From contig CABQNT010000006.1 in assembly GCA_902465605.1 (NCBI GenBank), positions 82,420 through 146,419 of the forward strand: a stretch of DNA of 64,000 nucleotides. The letters are read 5' to 3'. The stretch is from Prevotella sp902465605. GTDB lineage: Bacteria > Bacteroidota > Bacteroidia > Bacteroidales > Bacteroidaceae. The notes under the pieces are model-generated. The model was not told where the DNA came from, made no database searches, and worked only from the letters and a program-made list of their open reading frames with translations. Positions 45,119-55,100 of this stretch are shown piece after piece. The position numbers and the translations under genes were made by a program. Position 1 is the stretch's first letter, and each line of letters starts with the position of its first letter.

Positions 45119-45308
45119 TGAACTTTGAACTTTGAACATTGAACTATATGATTAGACAAGCTGTCAACTCGTGAACTCAAAAACTTAGAAACTTAAAAAC
45201 TCACAAACTTAAAAGCCATCAACTCGTCAACTCGTAAACTTGTCAACTATATAAACTATCAACTAGTCAACTCGTGAACTTGTGAACTTGTCAACTATAT
45301 AAACTATC
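45119..45308. repeat. Degenerate short tandem repeats between thyA and folA
   Basis: Series of 8-10-bp units of the type AACTTGTCAACTCGTGAACT, plus a 20-bp unit TGTCAACTATATAAACTATC occurring at 45241 and again near 45289. Upstream GAACTTTGAACTTTGAACATTGAAC forms another short array. No coding potential. Confidence 0.7.
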
Positions 45309-46103
45309 TCACACCGCCACCTCTGCCTTGATGTGGGGCCAGGGGTTGTAATTGAGGAGTTCAAAGTCTTCGTAACGGAAGTCGAAAAGACTCTTCACGT
45401 CTGGATTCAACTTCATCTGCGGCAGGTCACGGGGCGTGCGGGTGAGTTGCAACTTAGCCTGTTCGATGTGGTTCAGGTACAGGTGCGTGTCGCCCGTGGT
45501 GTGGATAAAATCACCCGCTTTCAGTCCTGTGACCTGCGCCATCATTTGTAGCAGTAGGGCATACGAGGCGATGTTGAAAGGCACACCCAAGAAGGTGTCG
45601 GCACTGCGTTGATACAGTTGCAGCGACAAACGCCCGTCGGCCACATAAAACTGAAACAGGCAGTGGCAGGGCGGTAGTGCCATTTCACTGATGTCGGCAG
45701 GGTTCCAAGCGGTGACCAGCATTCTGCGACTGTCGGGATGATGCTTAATCAGGTCGACGACGTTTTGTATCTGGTCGATGGTGCCGCCGCGATGGTCGGG
45801 CCACGAACGCCACTGATGCCCGTACACGGGACCCAAATCTCCGTTTTCGTCCGCCCACTCGTTCCAAATGCTCACGCCATGTTCTTGCAGATATTTCACG
45901 TTGGTGTCTCCTTTGAGAAACCACAGCAGTTCGTAGATGATGGATTTCAGGTGCAGTTTTTTCGTGGTCAGCACGGGGAATCCATCCTCTAAGTTGAACC
46001 TCATCTGGTGGCCAAATATACTCTTCGTGCCAGTTCCGGTGCGGTCTGTCTTCACCTTTCCTTCTTCGAGGATGCGATGTAGCAGGTCTAAATATTGTTG
46101 CAT
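45309..46103 (-). CDS. thyA: Thymidylate synthase
   Basis: 264 aa, canonical length. It methylates dUMP to dTMP using methylene-tetrahydrofolate. The catalytic Cys is in ALPPCHCLFQFYV; other marks are DRTGTGTKSIFG, YGHQWRSW and GDTHLYLNHIEQ. It follows the rRNA methyltransferase gene by 12 nt and precedes folA, a common functional pair. Confidence 0.97.
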   Translation of the reverse strand: MQQYLDLLHRILEEGKVKTDRTGTGTKSIFGHQMRFNLEDGFPVLTTKKLHLKSIIYELLWFLKGDTNVKYLQEHGVSIWNEWADENGDLGPVYGHQWRSWPDHRGGTIDQIQNVVDLIKHHPDSRRMLVTAWNPADISEMALPPCHCLFQFYVADGRLSLQLYQRSADTFLGVPFNIASYALLLQMMAQVTGLKAGDFIHTTGDTHLYLNHIEQAKLQLTRTPRDLPQMKLNPDVKSLFDFRYEDFELLNYNPWPHIKAEVAV

Positions 46104-46115
46104 AGTTCGTTTATT

Positions 46116-47606
46116 TTATTCAGTGTCAATGATGTGTGGCTCTTCCTCGGGGTTGTACTGGCTCTTGATGCGCCATTCGTTGGGGTAGAGGTTGTTGGCA
46201 CGGTTGCCGATGTTCTTCATGAAGCCCAGCGGTAGACCCCGGTACGTCACGAGAACGAAACCCCGCGACGTATCTGCCGGCAGGGTGATGGCCTGACTGC
46301 GCAGATAGTTCAAAGCATCAGCATAACTTAGTTCCACCCTTGGAAAGGCCGCCGCATTGAGACTGGTTGACAAGGCGAGCGACTCATTAGGTATCCAGTT
46401 CTTGCCTTTCTGTTGTCCCAGACAGATGCCGGCAGACAACACGCGCAGTTCACTGGCAGCCTTTTTATATAGTCCAACCAGCGGGGGTCGCATGGCCAGC
46501 AGCTCGTCACCTTTATATATATAGCAGAAAGAGTCGGGTTGCAGCAGCCATTCAAGAACCATATTATTGTCCTTGCCGCTGCCGATTTTCGCCTCTCTGC
46601 CCTTTGCCCCTCTCAAATTCGGTTGCTGCTTCAAAGGCTTCTCTGGCTTTCTCTCCCCATCTTTGCGCAGCACCGCCATGAACAGGCCTTCGCCCATTTG
46701 CTTTCCTTGGGCATTGTGATAACCGGGAATGAAGCGGTAAACGTGCAGAGGTTCAGCGAGATAAGTCGAATCGCCGATGGGGCTGCTGCCCTGGGTTTCT
46801 AAAAGCAATGGAGATGGAGCAATAACCCAATGAGTTTCCGTGTCAATAGATAAGGTTTTAGCCCCCAATTCACTACATATCCAAGCCACGTTTTCCTCAT
46901 TCTCTTTGGCGTTGAAGGTGCAGGTAGAATAAATCATCAGTCCGCCCGCCTCGAGGCATTCCCAAGCATCAGCCACGATTTCGCGTTGCAGGCGAGCGCA
47001 GTTCTCCACATTTTGTTCGCTCCATTCGTCGATGGCGTTGCTGTTTTTGCGAAACATGCCCTCGCCCGAGCATGGTGCGTCGCAAAGAATCACGTCAAAC
47101 CGTAGCCCAGCCTTGCGGTAATCTGCCGGATAATTGTTGGTGACGATCACGTCCGGATGTCCCCATTTCTGCACGTTTTCCGCCAGCACTTGCGCTCGGT
47201 TTCTCACTGGTTCGTTGCACATCAACACGCTTCCCTCGGGCAGTTCCGCACGAGCCAGTGTTGACTTTCCACCGGGGGCGGCACACAGATCCAGCATCTT
47301 GACCGGCTCTCGAACATATTGTCTGAGCACGGCCGACAAGAACATCGATGACGGTTCCTGCACATAGTAGGCACCAGCGTGCAGCAGTGGGTCGAAGGTG
47401 AACGCGGGCCGGCATGCCAAGCGATAGCCCTGGTCGCACCAAGGCACCCGAACATGGGGCACGGCAACCCGTGCCGATGGGCATTTCTGGCGGTTCAGTC
47501 GGATGCAAGCAGCGGGTTCGTCTTGCAAGGCTTGCACGAGGTCATCGTACAAGTGGTTGCCCATTAGGGCGCGGGTGTAGGTTTCAAATGCTTCGGGAAG
47601 ATGCAT
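46116..47606 (-). CDS. rRNA cytosine-C5 methyltransferase (NOL1/NOP2/Sun, RsmF-like)
   Basis: 496 aa from ATG 47606 (MHLPEAFETYTRALMG); upstream residues look non-coding and the promoter lies there. The SAM-binding motif is LDLCAAPGGKSTLA. The two catalytic Cys are in CDAPCSGEGMFRK and STCTFNAKENEENVAW. A C-terminal domain of about 170 residues (including RGFVLVTYRGLPLGFMKNIGNRANNLYPNEWRI) is of RsmF type and binds rRNA. Likely target: 16S rRNA m5C. Confidence 0.92.
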   Translation of the reverse strand: MHLPEAFETYTRALMGNHLYDDLVQALQDEPAACIRLNRQKCPSARVAVPHVRVPWCDQGYRLACRPAFTFDPLLHAGAYYVQEPSSMFLSAVLRQYVREPVKMLDLCAAPGGKSTLARAELPEGSVLMCNEPVRNRAQVLAENVQKWGHPDVIVTNNYPADYRKAGLRFDVILCDAPCSGEGMFRKNSNAIDEWSEQNVENCARLQREIVADAWECLEAGGLMIYSTCTFNAKENEENVAWICSELGAKTLSIDTETHWVIAPSPLLLETQGSSPIGDSTYLAEPLHVYRFIPGYHNAQGKQMGEGLFMAVLRKDGERKPEKPLKQQPNLRGAKGREAKIGSGKDNNMVLEWLLQPDSFCYIYKGDELLAMRPPLVGLYKKAASELRVLSAGICLGQQKGKNWIPNESLALSTSLNAAAFPRVELSYADALNYLRSQAITLPADTSRGFVLVTYRGLPLGFMKNIGNRANNLYPNEWRIKSQYNPEEEPHIIDTE

Positions 47607-47623
47607 TGGCTTGTTTGTTTCGT

Positions 47624-47655
47624 GCAAATGTAGAAAAAATTTTGTTTCTTTGCAA
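47624..47655 (-). promoter_or_regulatory. Promoter of the methyltransferase-thyA operon
   Basis: Minus strand: TTG (47655-47653), 20 nt, TACATTTGC (47632-47624), 18 nt before the start codon. Confidence 0.65.
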
Positions 47656-47713
47656 CTAAAAGCATGGCTGTTGCGTCCAACAAACAGAAAATTAAAAAAT
47701 AAGAATTGAAAAT

Positions 47714-48385
47714 ATGAAACAGTATCTTTTAGCATGTTTGATGTTGCTGGCCATAGGCATCAACGGTGCCACGGCTCAAGGTCATCACCGTCACCATCAG
47801 CCCGTAACGGGTGTAACAACGTCGGTCGACTCGCTCAACCAGGGTGTTGAGGCCTATTCGGACACCACCTCCGTGGCATCCGCTCCCGCTGACTCGATGG
47901 CGGAAGATTCGGGATACAATGCCGCTGTGGATGACGACGCTTACTGGGATGACGCAGACTCCGACTTTGTAGTTGAAGGATTTCTCTCTAGGTTGAGGGA
48001 CTTTGGCGGCTCTGTCGGGGCTACGGCCATCGTCATCGTGGTGATATTCAGCGTGTTGTTCTTCATTTTGTTGCCAGTCATCATCGTGATTATGGTGCTG
48101 CGCCATATCATCAAACGACACAACGACAAGGTGGCGCTGGCCGAAAAGGCCGTGGAGAACGGTCAGCCCATTCCCGAAGAGTTGCTGCGGGTTGACAAAC
48201 AGAGTTCTGAATATCTGTGGAAGACGGGCATCCGCCATGTCGCCATCGGCGTGGGACTCATGGTGATGTTCGGCATCTGGGGATCAGAAACGCTCATCGG
48301 CATTGGTGGACTGATAGTATGTCTGGGCATCGGACAGCTCGTCATGGCGAAAACCTCTGTTAAAAATCACGATGAACTGAAATAG
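47714..48385 (+). CDS. Membrane protein (DUF6249-like) before an ECF sigma gene
   Basis: 223 aa. Signal peptide, a His/Ser/Asp-rich segment outside the inner membrane (about 22-85), a strong membrane helix (VGATAIVIVVIFSVLFFILLPVIIVIMVL), a charged helix (KRHNDKVALAEKAVENGQPIPEELL), then two more helices. The EKAVENGQPIPEELL-then-two-helix pattern fits DUF6249, from memory. It ends 1 nt before the sigma gene, so it is part of that regulatory unit. Confidence 0.75.
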   Translation: MKQYLLACLMLLAIGINGATAQGHHRHHQPVTGVTTSVDSLNQGVEAYSDTTSVASAPADSMAEDSGYNAAVDDDAYWDDADSDFVVEGFLSRLRDFGGSVGATAIVIVVIFSVLFFILLPVIIVIMVLRHIIKRHNDKVALAEKAVENGQPIPEELLRVDKQSSEYLWKTGIRHVAIGVGLMVMFGIWGSETLIGIGGLIVCLGIGQLVMAKTSVKNHDELK

Positions 48386-48386
48386 C

Positions 48387-48929
48387 GTGAACCCCCTCGA
48401 CGATTTAACCCTTGTGCGACAGGTGACTGTTTCTCACGACAAGCGGGCCTTCGACCAGCTGGTGGTGAGGTATCAGTCGCCCATTCGGCGTTTCTTCTTG
48501 AGCCAGACCTTAGGCGATGAACCGCTGAGTGACGATTTGGCGCAAGACACTTTTGTCAAGGCTTACACCAAGTTGGCGCAGTACAGGGGACAGTCGAAAT
48601 TCTCTACCTGGCTCTACCGCATCGCTTACAACGTGTTCTACGACTATACGCGACAGCACAAGATGACCGAAGGACTGGATTCGCCAGCCGTTGCCGCACG
48701 CCACGCTACGGTGAGTGACAGTCAGCTGAAGATGGATCTGTACGATGCCTTGGACATCCTCACGCCCACCGAACGGCTCTGCGTGACCCTACAGCTCATG
48801 GAGGGACAGCCTATCGACAAGATTGCCGACATCACGGGGTTGGCGGAAGGAACGGTGAAATCGCACTTGTTCAGGGGCAAGGGTAAACTAACAACTTATT
48901 TAAAACAAAATGGTTATGATGGAAAATAA
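48387..48929 (+). CDS. ECF sigma factor (RpoE-like)
   Basis: 180 aa, starting at GTG 48387 directly after the upstream stop. Region 2 has FDQLVVRYQSPIRRFF, DLAQDTFVKAYTKLAQYRG and FSTWLYRIAYNVFYDYTR. Region 4 has LTPTERLCVTLQLMEGQPIDKIADITGLAEGTVKSHLFRGKGKL. It redirects RNA polymerase to envelope or stress genes. Flanking membrane proteins probably control it. Confidence 0.93.
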   Translation: MNPLDDLTLVRQVTVSHDKRAFDQLVVRYQSPIRRFFLSQTLGDEPLSDDLAQDTFVKAYTKLAQYRGQSKFSTWLYRIAYNVFYDYTRQHKMTEGLDSPAVAARHATVSDSQLKMDLYDALDILTPTERLCVTLQLMEGQPIDKIADITGLAEGTVKSHLFRGKGKLTTYLKQNGYDGK

Positions 48930-49260
48930 GGACGACGAACTGCTCAGACAGTTCTTTGCACAACATACTTTCGAGCTCGCCGACAATGGTTTTACCCAGC
49001 AGGTGATGCGGAAGCTGCCACGGCAGTTGGTCAACCTCAATCGCATTTGGGTGTTTTTCTGTTGCCTCTTGGGCGTGGTCTTCCTGCTGATGAGCAACGC
49101 GCTGAACCAGCTGCGCACGGTGTTCAGCAATTTCGTGGGCGACATCAATGGCTGGATAGCTTCCATAGAACTGGGGATACAAACGCCCATCATGATTTAT
49201 CTCACCATCCTCACCTTTGTCTTCCTCGGTGCTTATCAGGCGGTGGAATCCAACCGCTGA
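48919..49260 (+). CDS. Small membrane protein (DUF5056-like), possible anti-sigma
   Basis: 113 aa from ATG 48919; ATG codons at 48910 and 48916 are alternatives. It overlaps the sigma gene by 11 nt or more. The cytosolic N-terminus (ENKDDELLRQFFAQHTFELADNGFTQQVMRKLP) resembles the start of anti-sigma-like proteins that have a short helical domain. It is followed by two membrane helices. Coupling to the sigma gene suggests an anti-sigma role; no zinc-binding HxxxCxxC is seen. Confidence 0.72.
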   Translation: MENKDDELLRQFFAQHTFELADNGFTQQVMRKLPRQLVNLNRIWVFFCCLLGVVFLLMSNALNQLRTVFSNFVGDINGWIASIELGIQTPIMIYLTILTFVFLGAYQAVESNR

Positions 49261-49262
49261 TG

Positions 49263-49498
49263 TGACCACGAATCGTGTTGTTAACTACAAATTACACGAA
49301 TTACACGAAAGAAGTTGACGCGACCACGAATCGTGTTGTTAACTACAAATTACACAAATTACACGAAAGACACGAAAGAAGCATGCAAGACCACAGATTT
49401 GTGTTGTTAACTACGAATTACACGAATTCCACGAATGAAATTACTGTACAGGAACGCAAACCATCAAATTCGTGTTATTCGTGTAATTCGTAGTTAAA
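49263..49498. repeat. Tandem and inverted ACACGAAT repeats
   Basis: Three imperfect units of about 60-66 bp begin with GACCACGAATCGTGTTGTTAA or its variant (49263, 49322, 49389), each containing ACTACAAATTACACGAATTA-like sequence. The block closes with an inverted copy (ATTCGTGTTATTCGTGTAAT). Related stretches are at 56858-56970 and 63129-63172. Confidence 0.75.
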
Positions 49499-49499
49499 T

Positions 49500-51611
49500 C
49501 TACTCAATCTCAATAAATATCCCTCCGTCATCCCCCTTGTTGTTGTCGTGGTTCTGGGGTTTGGGCTTCACTTTCAGGTTGCCCTTTTCGTCAAACAAAC
49601 CGTAGGTGGTGCGCAGCACCTTAAACTCTGTGCGGCGGTTCAGCTGGTTGCATATCTCTTGTTTTTCGGGGTCCAACTTCTTGATGAACGCTTCTGTCAG
49701 CACGTCGTCTTCTTTCAGCCAAGGGTAACGCTCAGCCAGCTTCTTGCGAACCACCTTTGGCTTCTCCTTCCCATAGCCCACGGGCGACAGGCGGTCTTTG
49801 GCAATGCCACCTGCAATGAGGTATTGCACCACCGACTCGGCGCGCCGCTGCGCCAACTGCTTGTTGTATTCCTTTGAACCTTTATAGTCGCAGTGTGCGC
49901 TCAGCTCGATGGTTACGTTGCCATTTTCGTTGAGCAGCTTTACCAGCTCATCGAGCGCCTGTTTGGATTCGGGACGCAGGGTGGCCTTGTCAAAATCGTA
50001 GAAGATGTTGTCTATCAGCACCGGAACGGTGATGGAGGCCAGCGGGAATTGCAGGGTGTATTCTTTCGATTCGTCCACCTTGCCCACGCGCAACTCTTCG
50101 GTGTGGTTCAAAAATCCCTTGCATGTGGCCAACAGCAGATAGTCGACATCCGGCTTGATGACGTAGGTAAACGACCCCTCGCTGGTCACACTCAATGTCT
50201 TGTTGGTGCCGTCGCTGCCCACGATGCGCACCTGTGCGGCCGGCAGTTCGTAGCCATCCATCTCGTACACCCATCCCTTGATGGTCTGTACAATCTCCGG
50301 ATTCTCAAACCAGTAGATGTGATCCCAGCCCCGTGCGTCGCCTCGGTTGGATGAGAAGAATCCTCGGTTGTACGCCCCCTCGAACGTCATGCCGAAGTCG
50401 TCGCCCTGCGAGTTAAGGGGATAGCCAGGATGGAATAGGCGATAGGCCGATGCCTCTCCCTGCTTCGTTGAATCTTGCCGGCCCACTTGTTCGGCGGAGG
50501 CGTTGGGCAGGGCGATGTAAATGTCCAATCCGCCCAGTCCTGGATGGCCATCGCTCGAGAAATACAGGTCGCCGTTGGGGCGGAAGGTGGGGAACATCTC
50601 GTTGCCTGGCGTATTGATGGGTGCCCCTAGGTTCTCCACACCACCCAGTCCGGCCGCTGTGATGCGCACGCGCCAGATGTCCATTCCGCCCATTCCCCCC
50701 GGCATGTCCGAGACGAAGTAGAGCCATTGTCCGTCGGGCGAGATAGCTGGATGGGCGTAGCTCGACAGCGTGTCGCGGGTGATTTCCAAATTGTTGGCTT
50801 TGCCCCAAGCCGCATCCGCCCTACTGGATTTTACGATCTTGGCATAGCGGGGGTTGGTGGCGTCGGTCACACATTGGGTGAGGTACATCTCGCGCCCATC
50901 GGGACTAAAGGCGCATGCACCCTCCTCGGCATCGGTGTTCAGTCCGCCCTGCACGGGTTCGGGCTTGCCCCAGTTGCCTTTGTCATCCTTGACAGATACA
51001 AAAATATCGGCGGGCTTACACCCCGTGATACCGCTCAACTCGTTGCCCGTGGCCTCGTTGCGGGTCGAGGTGAAGTACAGTTGGTCGTGGTCGTCGCCCA
51101 GGAGCACGGGCGAATAGTCGGCGCGTCGCGAGTTCAGCACGTTCATCTTCTTCACCGTGTACCGGCTGCCCGCCTCCTTCCATCCACTGGCACGCTGTGC
51201 CGAGAGCAGTCCTGTGCGGGCCAGCTCATGGTCGGGCATCGAGTCGAGTACCAACTGATATTCGTCAACCGCCTGTTTGTAGTCGCCGTGCCGGAGCAGT
51301 TGGCGAGCCAAGCCCAGGTGCGTCATGATGTCGTCTTGCCGGTATCTGATGACGTTGCGGTAGGCGGCGATGGCCTGTGGCGTAGCGTTCAGTCGGTCAT
51401 AGCACAGAGCCATTCTCCTGGCACGCTGGCCGCGGGTGTCCCTTTCCTTGGGCGGTGTCTTGCGATAGGCCTGCTTAAACTGGCTGGCCGCGTCGTGATA
51501 CTCGCCAATGACTAAAAACTGTTCGCCCTTCTTCATGTTCCGTTCCGCACCACAGCCGGCCAGCAGTAGGGTGATGAGGATGAGCAACGTGAGATTGTAT
51601 TGATTGTGCAT
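49500..51611 (-). CDS. porE: Type IX secretion lipoprotein PorE
   Basis: 703 aa. Lipobox LLLAGC (Cys 20). Order of domains: TPR helices (about 30-140), a WD40-like PD40 beta propeller (about 170-390; EGACAFSPDGREMYLTQ, SYAHPAISPDGQWLYFVSD, MFPTFRPNGDLYFSSDG), a CarboxypepD_reg-like domain (about 430-500), and a C-terminal OmpA peptidoglycan-binding domain (DFDKATLRPESKQALDELV, ELSAHCDYKGSKEYNKQLAQRRAESV). This order is that of PorE of the type IX secretion system, which anchors the machine to peptidoglycan. It is next to cassette B, whose giant protein has a por-type tail. Confidence 0.88.
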   Translation of the reverse strand: MHNQYNLTLLILITLLLAGCGAERNMKKGEQFLVIGEYHDAASQFKQAYRKTPPKERDTRGQRARRMALCYDRLNATPQAIAAYRNVIRYRQDDIMTHLGLARQLLRHGDYKQAVDEYQLVLDSMPDHELARTGLLSAQRASGWKEAGSRYTVKKMNVLNSRRADYSPVLLGDDHDQLYFTSTRNEATGNELSGITGCKPADIFVSVKDDKGNWGKPEPVQGGLNTDAEEGACAFSPDGREMYLTQCVTDATNPRYAKIVKSSRADAAWGKANNLEITRDTLSSYAHPAISPDGQWLYFVSDMPGGMGGMDIWRVRITAAGLGGVENLGAPINTPGNEMFPTFRPNGDLYFSSDGHPGLGGLDIYIALPNASAEQVGRQDSTKQGEASAYRLFHPGYPLNSQGDDFGMTFEGAYNRGFFSSNRGDARGWDHIYWFENPEIVQTIKGWVYEMDGYELPAAQVRIVGSDGTNKTLSVTSEGSFTYVIKPDVDYLLLATCKGFLNHTEELRVGKVDESKEYTLQFPLASITVPVLIDNIFYDFDKATLRPESKQALDELVKLLNENGNVTIELSAHCDYKGSKEYNKQLAQRRAESVVQYLIAGGIAKDRLSPVGYGKEKPKVVRKKLAERYPWLKEDDVLTEAFIKKLDPEKQEICNQLNRRTEFKVLRTTYGLFDEKGNLKVKPKPQNHDNNKGDDGGIFIEIE

Positions 51612-51782
51612 GCGTGATGTCTACATTTATATATATGATATGACAACGCTGGTATAATTGTTTTTATTGCCTCGCTGCCCTGTTTGCTGTCAGTTTTTCT
51701 CTCTCAGATTTCGTAAAAACACCCATGCAAATGATGTGTTATTTTATTCGTATTTGTATAAATTACATTTAATTAACTTTTC

Positions 51783-51818
51783 GGGGGGGGTAATTTTAAC
51801 AAAACTTCATAACTTTGC
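51783..51818 (+). promoter_or_regulatory. Cassette B promoter with poly-G tract
   Basis: Eight G (51783-51790), 19 nt, then TAACTTTGC (51810-51818). The organisation is the same as cassette A with one G fewer. Confidence 0.75.
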
Positions 51819-51831
51819 CACCGTAATATGC

Positions 51832-51857
51832 ACGACTCTTCCAATTTCTTGAGTCGT
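51832..51857 (+). promoter_or_regulatory. Leader hairpin of cassette B
   Basis: ACGACTC (51832-51838) pairs with GAGTCGT (51851-51857), followed by ATTTTTG. The stem differs from copy A by a compensating pair change. Confidence 0.55.
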
Positions 51858-51891
51858 ATTTTTGAAATAAGTTAAACTAAATATAGATTTT

Positions 51892-52056
51892 ATGAGAAAA
51901 AGTTATGTAACGCCAAGCATCTTATTGCTACCCCTGCAAATCGGTCCCAATGCAGGAGTGAGTGGCGAAGACAGTGGGGGTATGAAACCGATTGGAGCAA
52001 AGAAAGGCGACTTCGACGAAGACGACTTCGACATGTATGGTGGCTGGGGCGACTGA
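51892..52056 (+). CDS. Cassette B micro-gene, 54-residue peptide
   Basis: It begins MRKSYVTPSILLLPLQI exactly as in cassette A. The rest differs: GPNAGVSGEDSGG, a Lys patch and a very acidic end (GDFDEDDFDMYGGWGD). The shared features are a Gly-rich middle, an acidic tail and a GGW near the C-terminus. It lies 62 nt before the giant gene ATG. See the cassette A entry for possible roles. The contrast between a frozen start and a variable end is the strongest clue to function. Confidence 0.7.
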   Translation: MRKSYVTPSILLLPLQIGPNAGVSGEDSGGMKPIGAKKGDFDEDDFDMYGGWGD

Positions 52057-52118
52057 TGCCCTATGTTGCATGTACGCTTTGAAAAACAATGAAAGTTCAG
52101 AGAATTAAAAAAAAAGAA

Positions 52119-55100
52119 ATGAAAAATTTTACTTCTTCGAGGTCGTATAGACCTCAAGTGTGGCAACGCTGCCTGCTCATGCTCGTCATGATGCTCACCT
52201 GTGGCGTGGCGGCTTTTGCACAAAGCTACACCTACGAAATTAGCCATGTAGATGTCATTTGTGGCAACGATGCAGGTTCTGTGACGCTGACTATTAAAAA
52301 CACAGCAGGAAACACCATTAATGGTTCTGCAGAAATCCGTAAGACGGGCGACCCTGACCATATTGTTAATACAGGGACTGGAACACTTGATGATGACGGC
52401 AACTTTGTTGCTGGTGAGGGAAACACATGGAGCAAGACATGGGCAGGTGTTCCCGCAGGCTCGTATGATGTGTATTTCCGTCATGATGGAACGAGGGATA
52501 AGGCTGGCACGGTGACCGTTGTCAATGTTACGGAAAATTATACGAGTCCAACCCTGACCTCAAAGATTCAGGCTCCATACTGCTCTCCTGGTGGAGCTGC
52601 CAATGGTAAGGTAACGGTAACGGTAAAAGATGGTGTTGGCCCCTTTTATTACACAGCAGAAATCAAGCGTGCAGCAGGTGGAAATCCCGAAACGCTGACT
52701 TCTGGCGGAAGTATCTCTGAACGTACTTGGACTGTCGAAGGACTTGCCCAAGGCGATGTAGTTAAGATATCTGTGGCCGACACACAAAATGGTGTTTGCC
52801 CCGAAACGTCGTCGGCAGCACAGGTGGAAGTAACCATGACCAAGGAGAACAATCCGAGAGTGGGATATAATGGTGTTGGTCTTTACCGCGAAGTCTTGGA
52901 TGGAACAGGGTGTAACATCAATGACTATGTCAGATTGTTTATAGACCGAGGTACCGAGGAGGCTCGGAAAGCCCAAAAGGATCTTTTGATTACCTCTTTG
53001 CAAATGTATCGTTGGAGTAGTTCTAAAATTTCAGATATGGAATATGTGAAAGACAAGAGTTACACGGATTCGGACGGTACCGAATATCTTGTCTTTAAGT
53101 TGCCTAAGGGTGTCAATGCAAGTTCGAATACTTATCTCCAATTAAAATATAAGGACTTATGTTCTGGAGAAGAGATTTTTATTAATAACTCAAATAATCC
53201 TTTTACATTTGTATCAAAGTTTGGAGAAAAGAGCAATTCTCTGTGGGGTGGTGAAACCATGAAGTTAAATCCTGTTGCTGAGCAAACTTTTGATGCAGAA
53301 TGTAACCAGCTGACCAAAAATTATCGTATTGATTATTGGGTAACCATGAACGATAGCAAGTGGGGGCAAGGTTTTACCCAATATTATTTCCCTAAAGGTA
53401 CGAAGGCTACCGTTGAGCAGAAACAACCTGATGGCACTTGGAAGGATTTGAATATTGACGTGCCTTTGGATGGAATATCTTTGTTTGGCAGGCAGAGAAC
53501 AGTACGCACCATCGACTTGAACAAATATGGTGATGGAACCTACCGTGTTGTATATAAGTCAGGATGTATCTTTACCAACCTCTCAAAAGAGGTGACACTC
53601 AAGGCTACAGGGTCACCGCAACTTAAGAGTAACACCCTTGATGCGCTTTGCTTCTATGGCATCCATGGCAATACGGCAGGTACAGTGATTGACCTGCTGA
53701 ACAGTCCTGAAAAGGTGAATGTAACTATCGAAAAGGCTGATGGTAGCAAGTCTACCACCTTCATGGCCACCGACTTCCTCAGTGACAAGGAGTATCAGTA
53801 CACCATGAATTTCCCTATCCGCATAGAGGGGTACCAGCCAGTGATAAATGCAAATAGTAAGGAAGGACGCATCACCATTGGCGACCTGCCCGTAGGGAAA
53901 TACAAAATTTATGTGGATAAATGTGGACAAATGTCAGAGCCTGCCACATTGGAGATTAAAGATACTGATTTGCGACGCTATAAGCCAAGTAACGAGAATG
54001 GATACAAGGATGGTATCCGTGTAGACATGGGTTGTAACAATGATCATCAGGTTAGTTTTGATTTTGGAATCTCAGCATGCACACCAACGAAATGGTACGA
54101 TGCAACTAATTTAATTTCTTGGCAATATTGGGAAAAATCTCCAGATAACTCATCCAGCAATGTTCATGGACCCTATGAAGAAAAGACACCTATTACGGGC
54201 ATACGGTCACAGGAGGGTTGGCAAATCTCTATAGGTTTTTGGAAGCGTGCCAATGTGCTGTACTCGGCCATGGCCAATGCCTATGTGCCTGGCTCTGGTC
54301 CAAGTTTGTCAGAAGAGTCGTTCTCTAATAAAATCTTCACGATAGACTTCGCACCAACTGAGGGTAAGGGAGCATTTGAGTTCCAGGCAGCCATGTGTGA
54401 TGATAAAAACTCTACTTCGGGTATGATCAGTGTGGGTATCAAGGAGGGCTTCAATGCTACTTATCCACTGCACTACGAAATTAGGAAGGCCACCTGGAAC
54501 AACGGTATCGTAACGCCGGATGCTACGGTTTTGGCTTCAAAAGACATCACAGGGTCGACTTCTTCCAAACATATTTTCACTGGACTGGAAGCTGGCTGGT
54601 ACCAGGTTACGGCAGCTTACAATTATGGCACTGTATCTGGCTGTCCTGTTCAGAAGAAGAATGTTTATGTGGGGAGTGTAGGTATTCCTGATGTAAAAGC
54701 AGAGTGGATAGAGAAATGCTATGGTCAGGGACTGGCTCCCAACCATTTGGAGTTGCCAGTATCTACTTATATGTATGATGTGAAGTGGTATCTGGATGAC
54801 CAGGAAGTAGGTGTCGGTAATACTTATGACGCTGTATTCACACAACCTGGAACTTATACTTATAAGGTGAAGACATGGTTTGCAGAGGGTACGTCTTGTA
54901 AGGGAAATCCAGGTGGTGAGCGTACCGTAATCATCACTGTTGGCGACTGCACGGGACCGATGGAGAAAAACCTATGGGTAGGTAATGAGGACACCAAGTT
55001 TGAGAATCAAAACAACTGGACGGTCAAAGTACCAGGAGAAGGTGAGGACGTGGTATTTGCCACTGAATCGAACAATGCCAGTCCCAAGAACCCTGCACAG

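Noticed and set aside
45119..45308. CRISPR array
   Set aside because: Units are too short and irregular, without constant repeats and unique spacers; no cas genes nearby.
49263..49498. CRISPR array
   Set aside because: The near 60-bp units are direct copies of each other with no spacer diversity.
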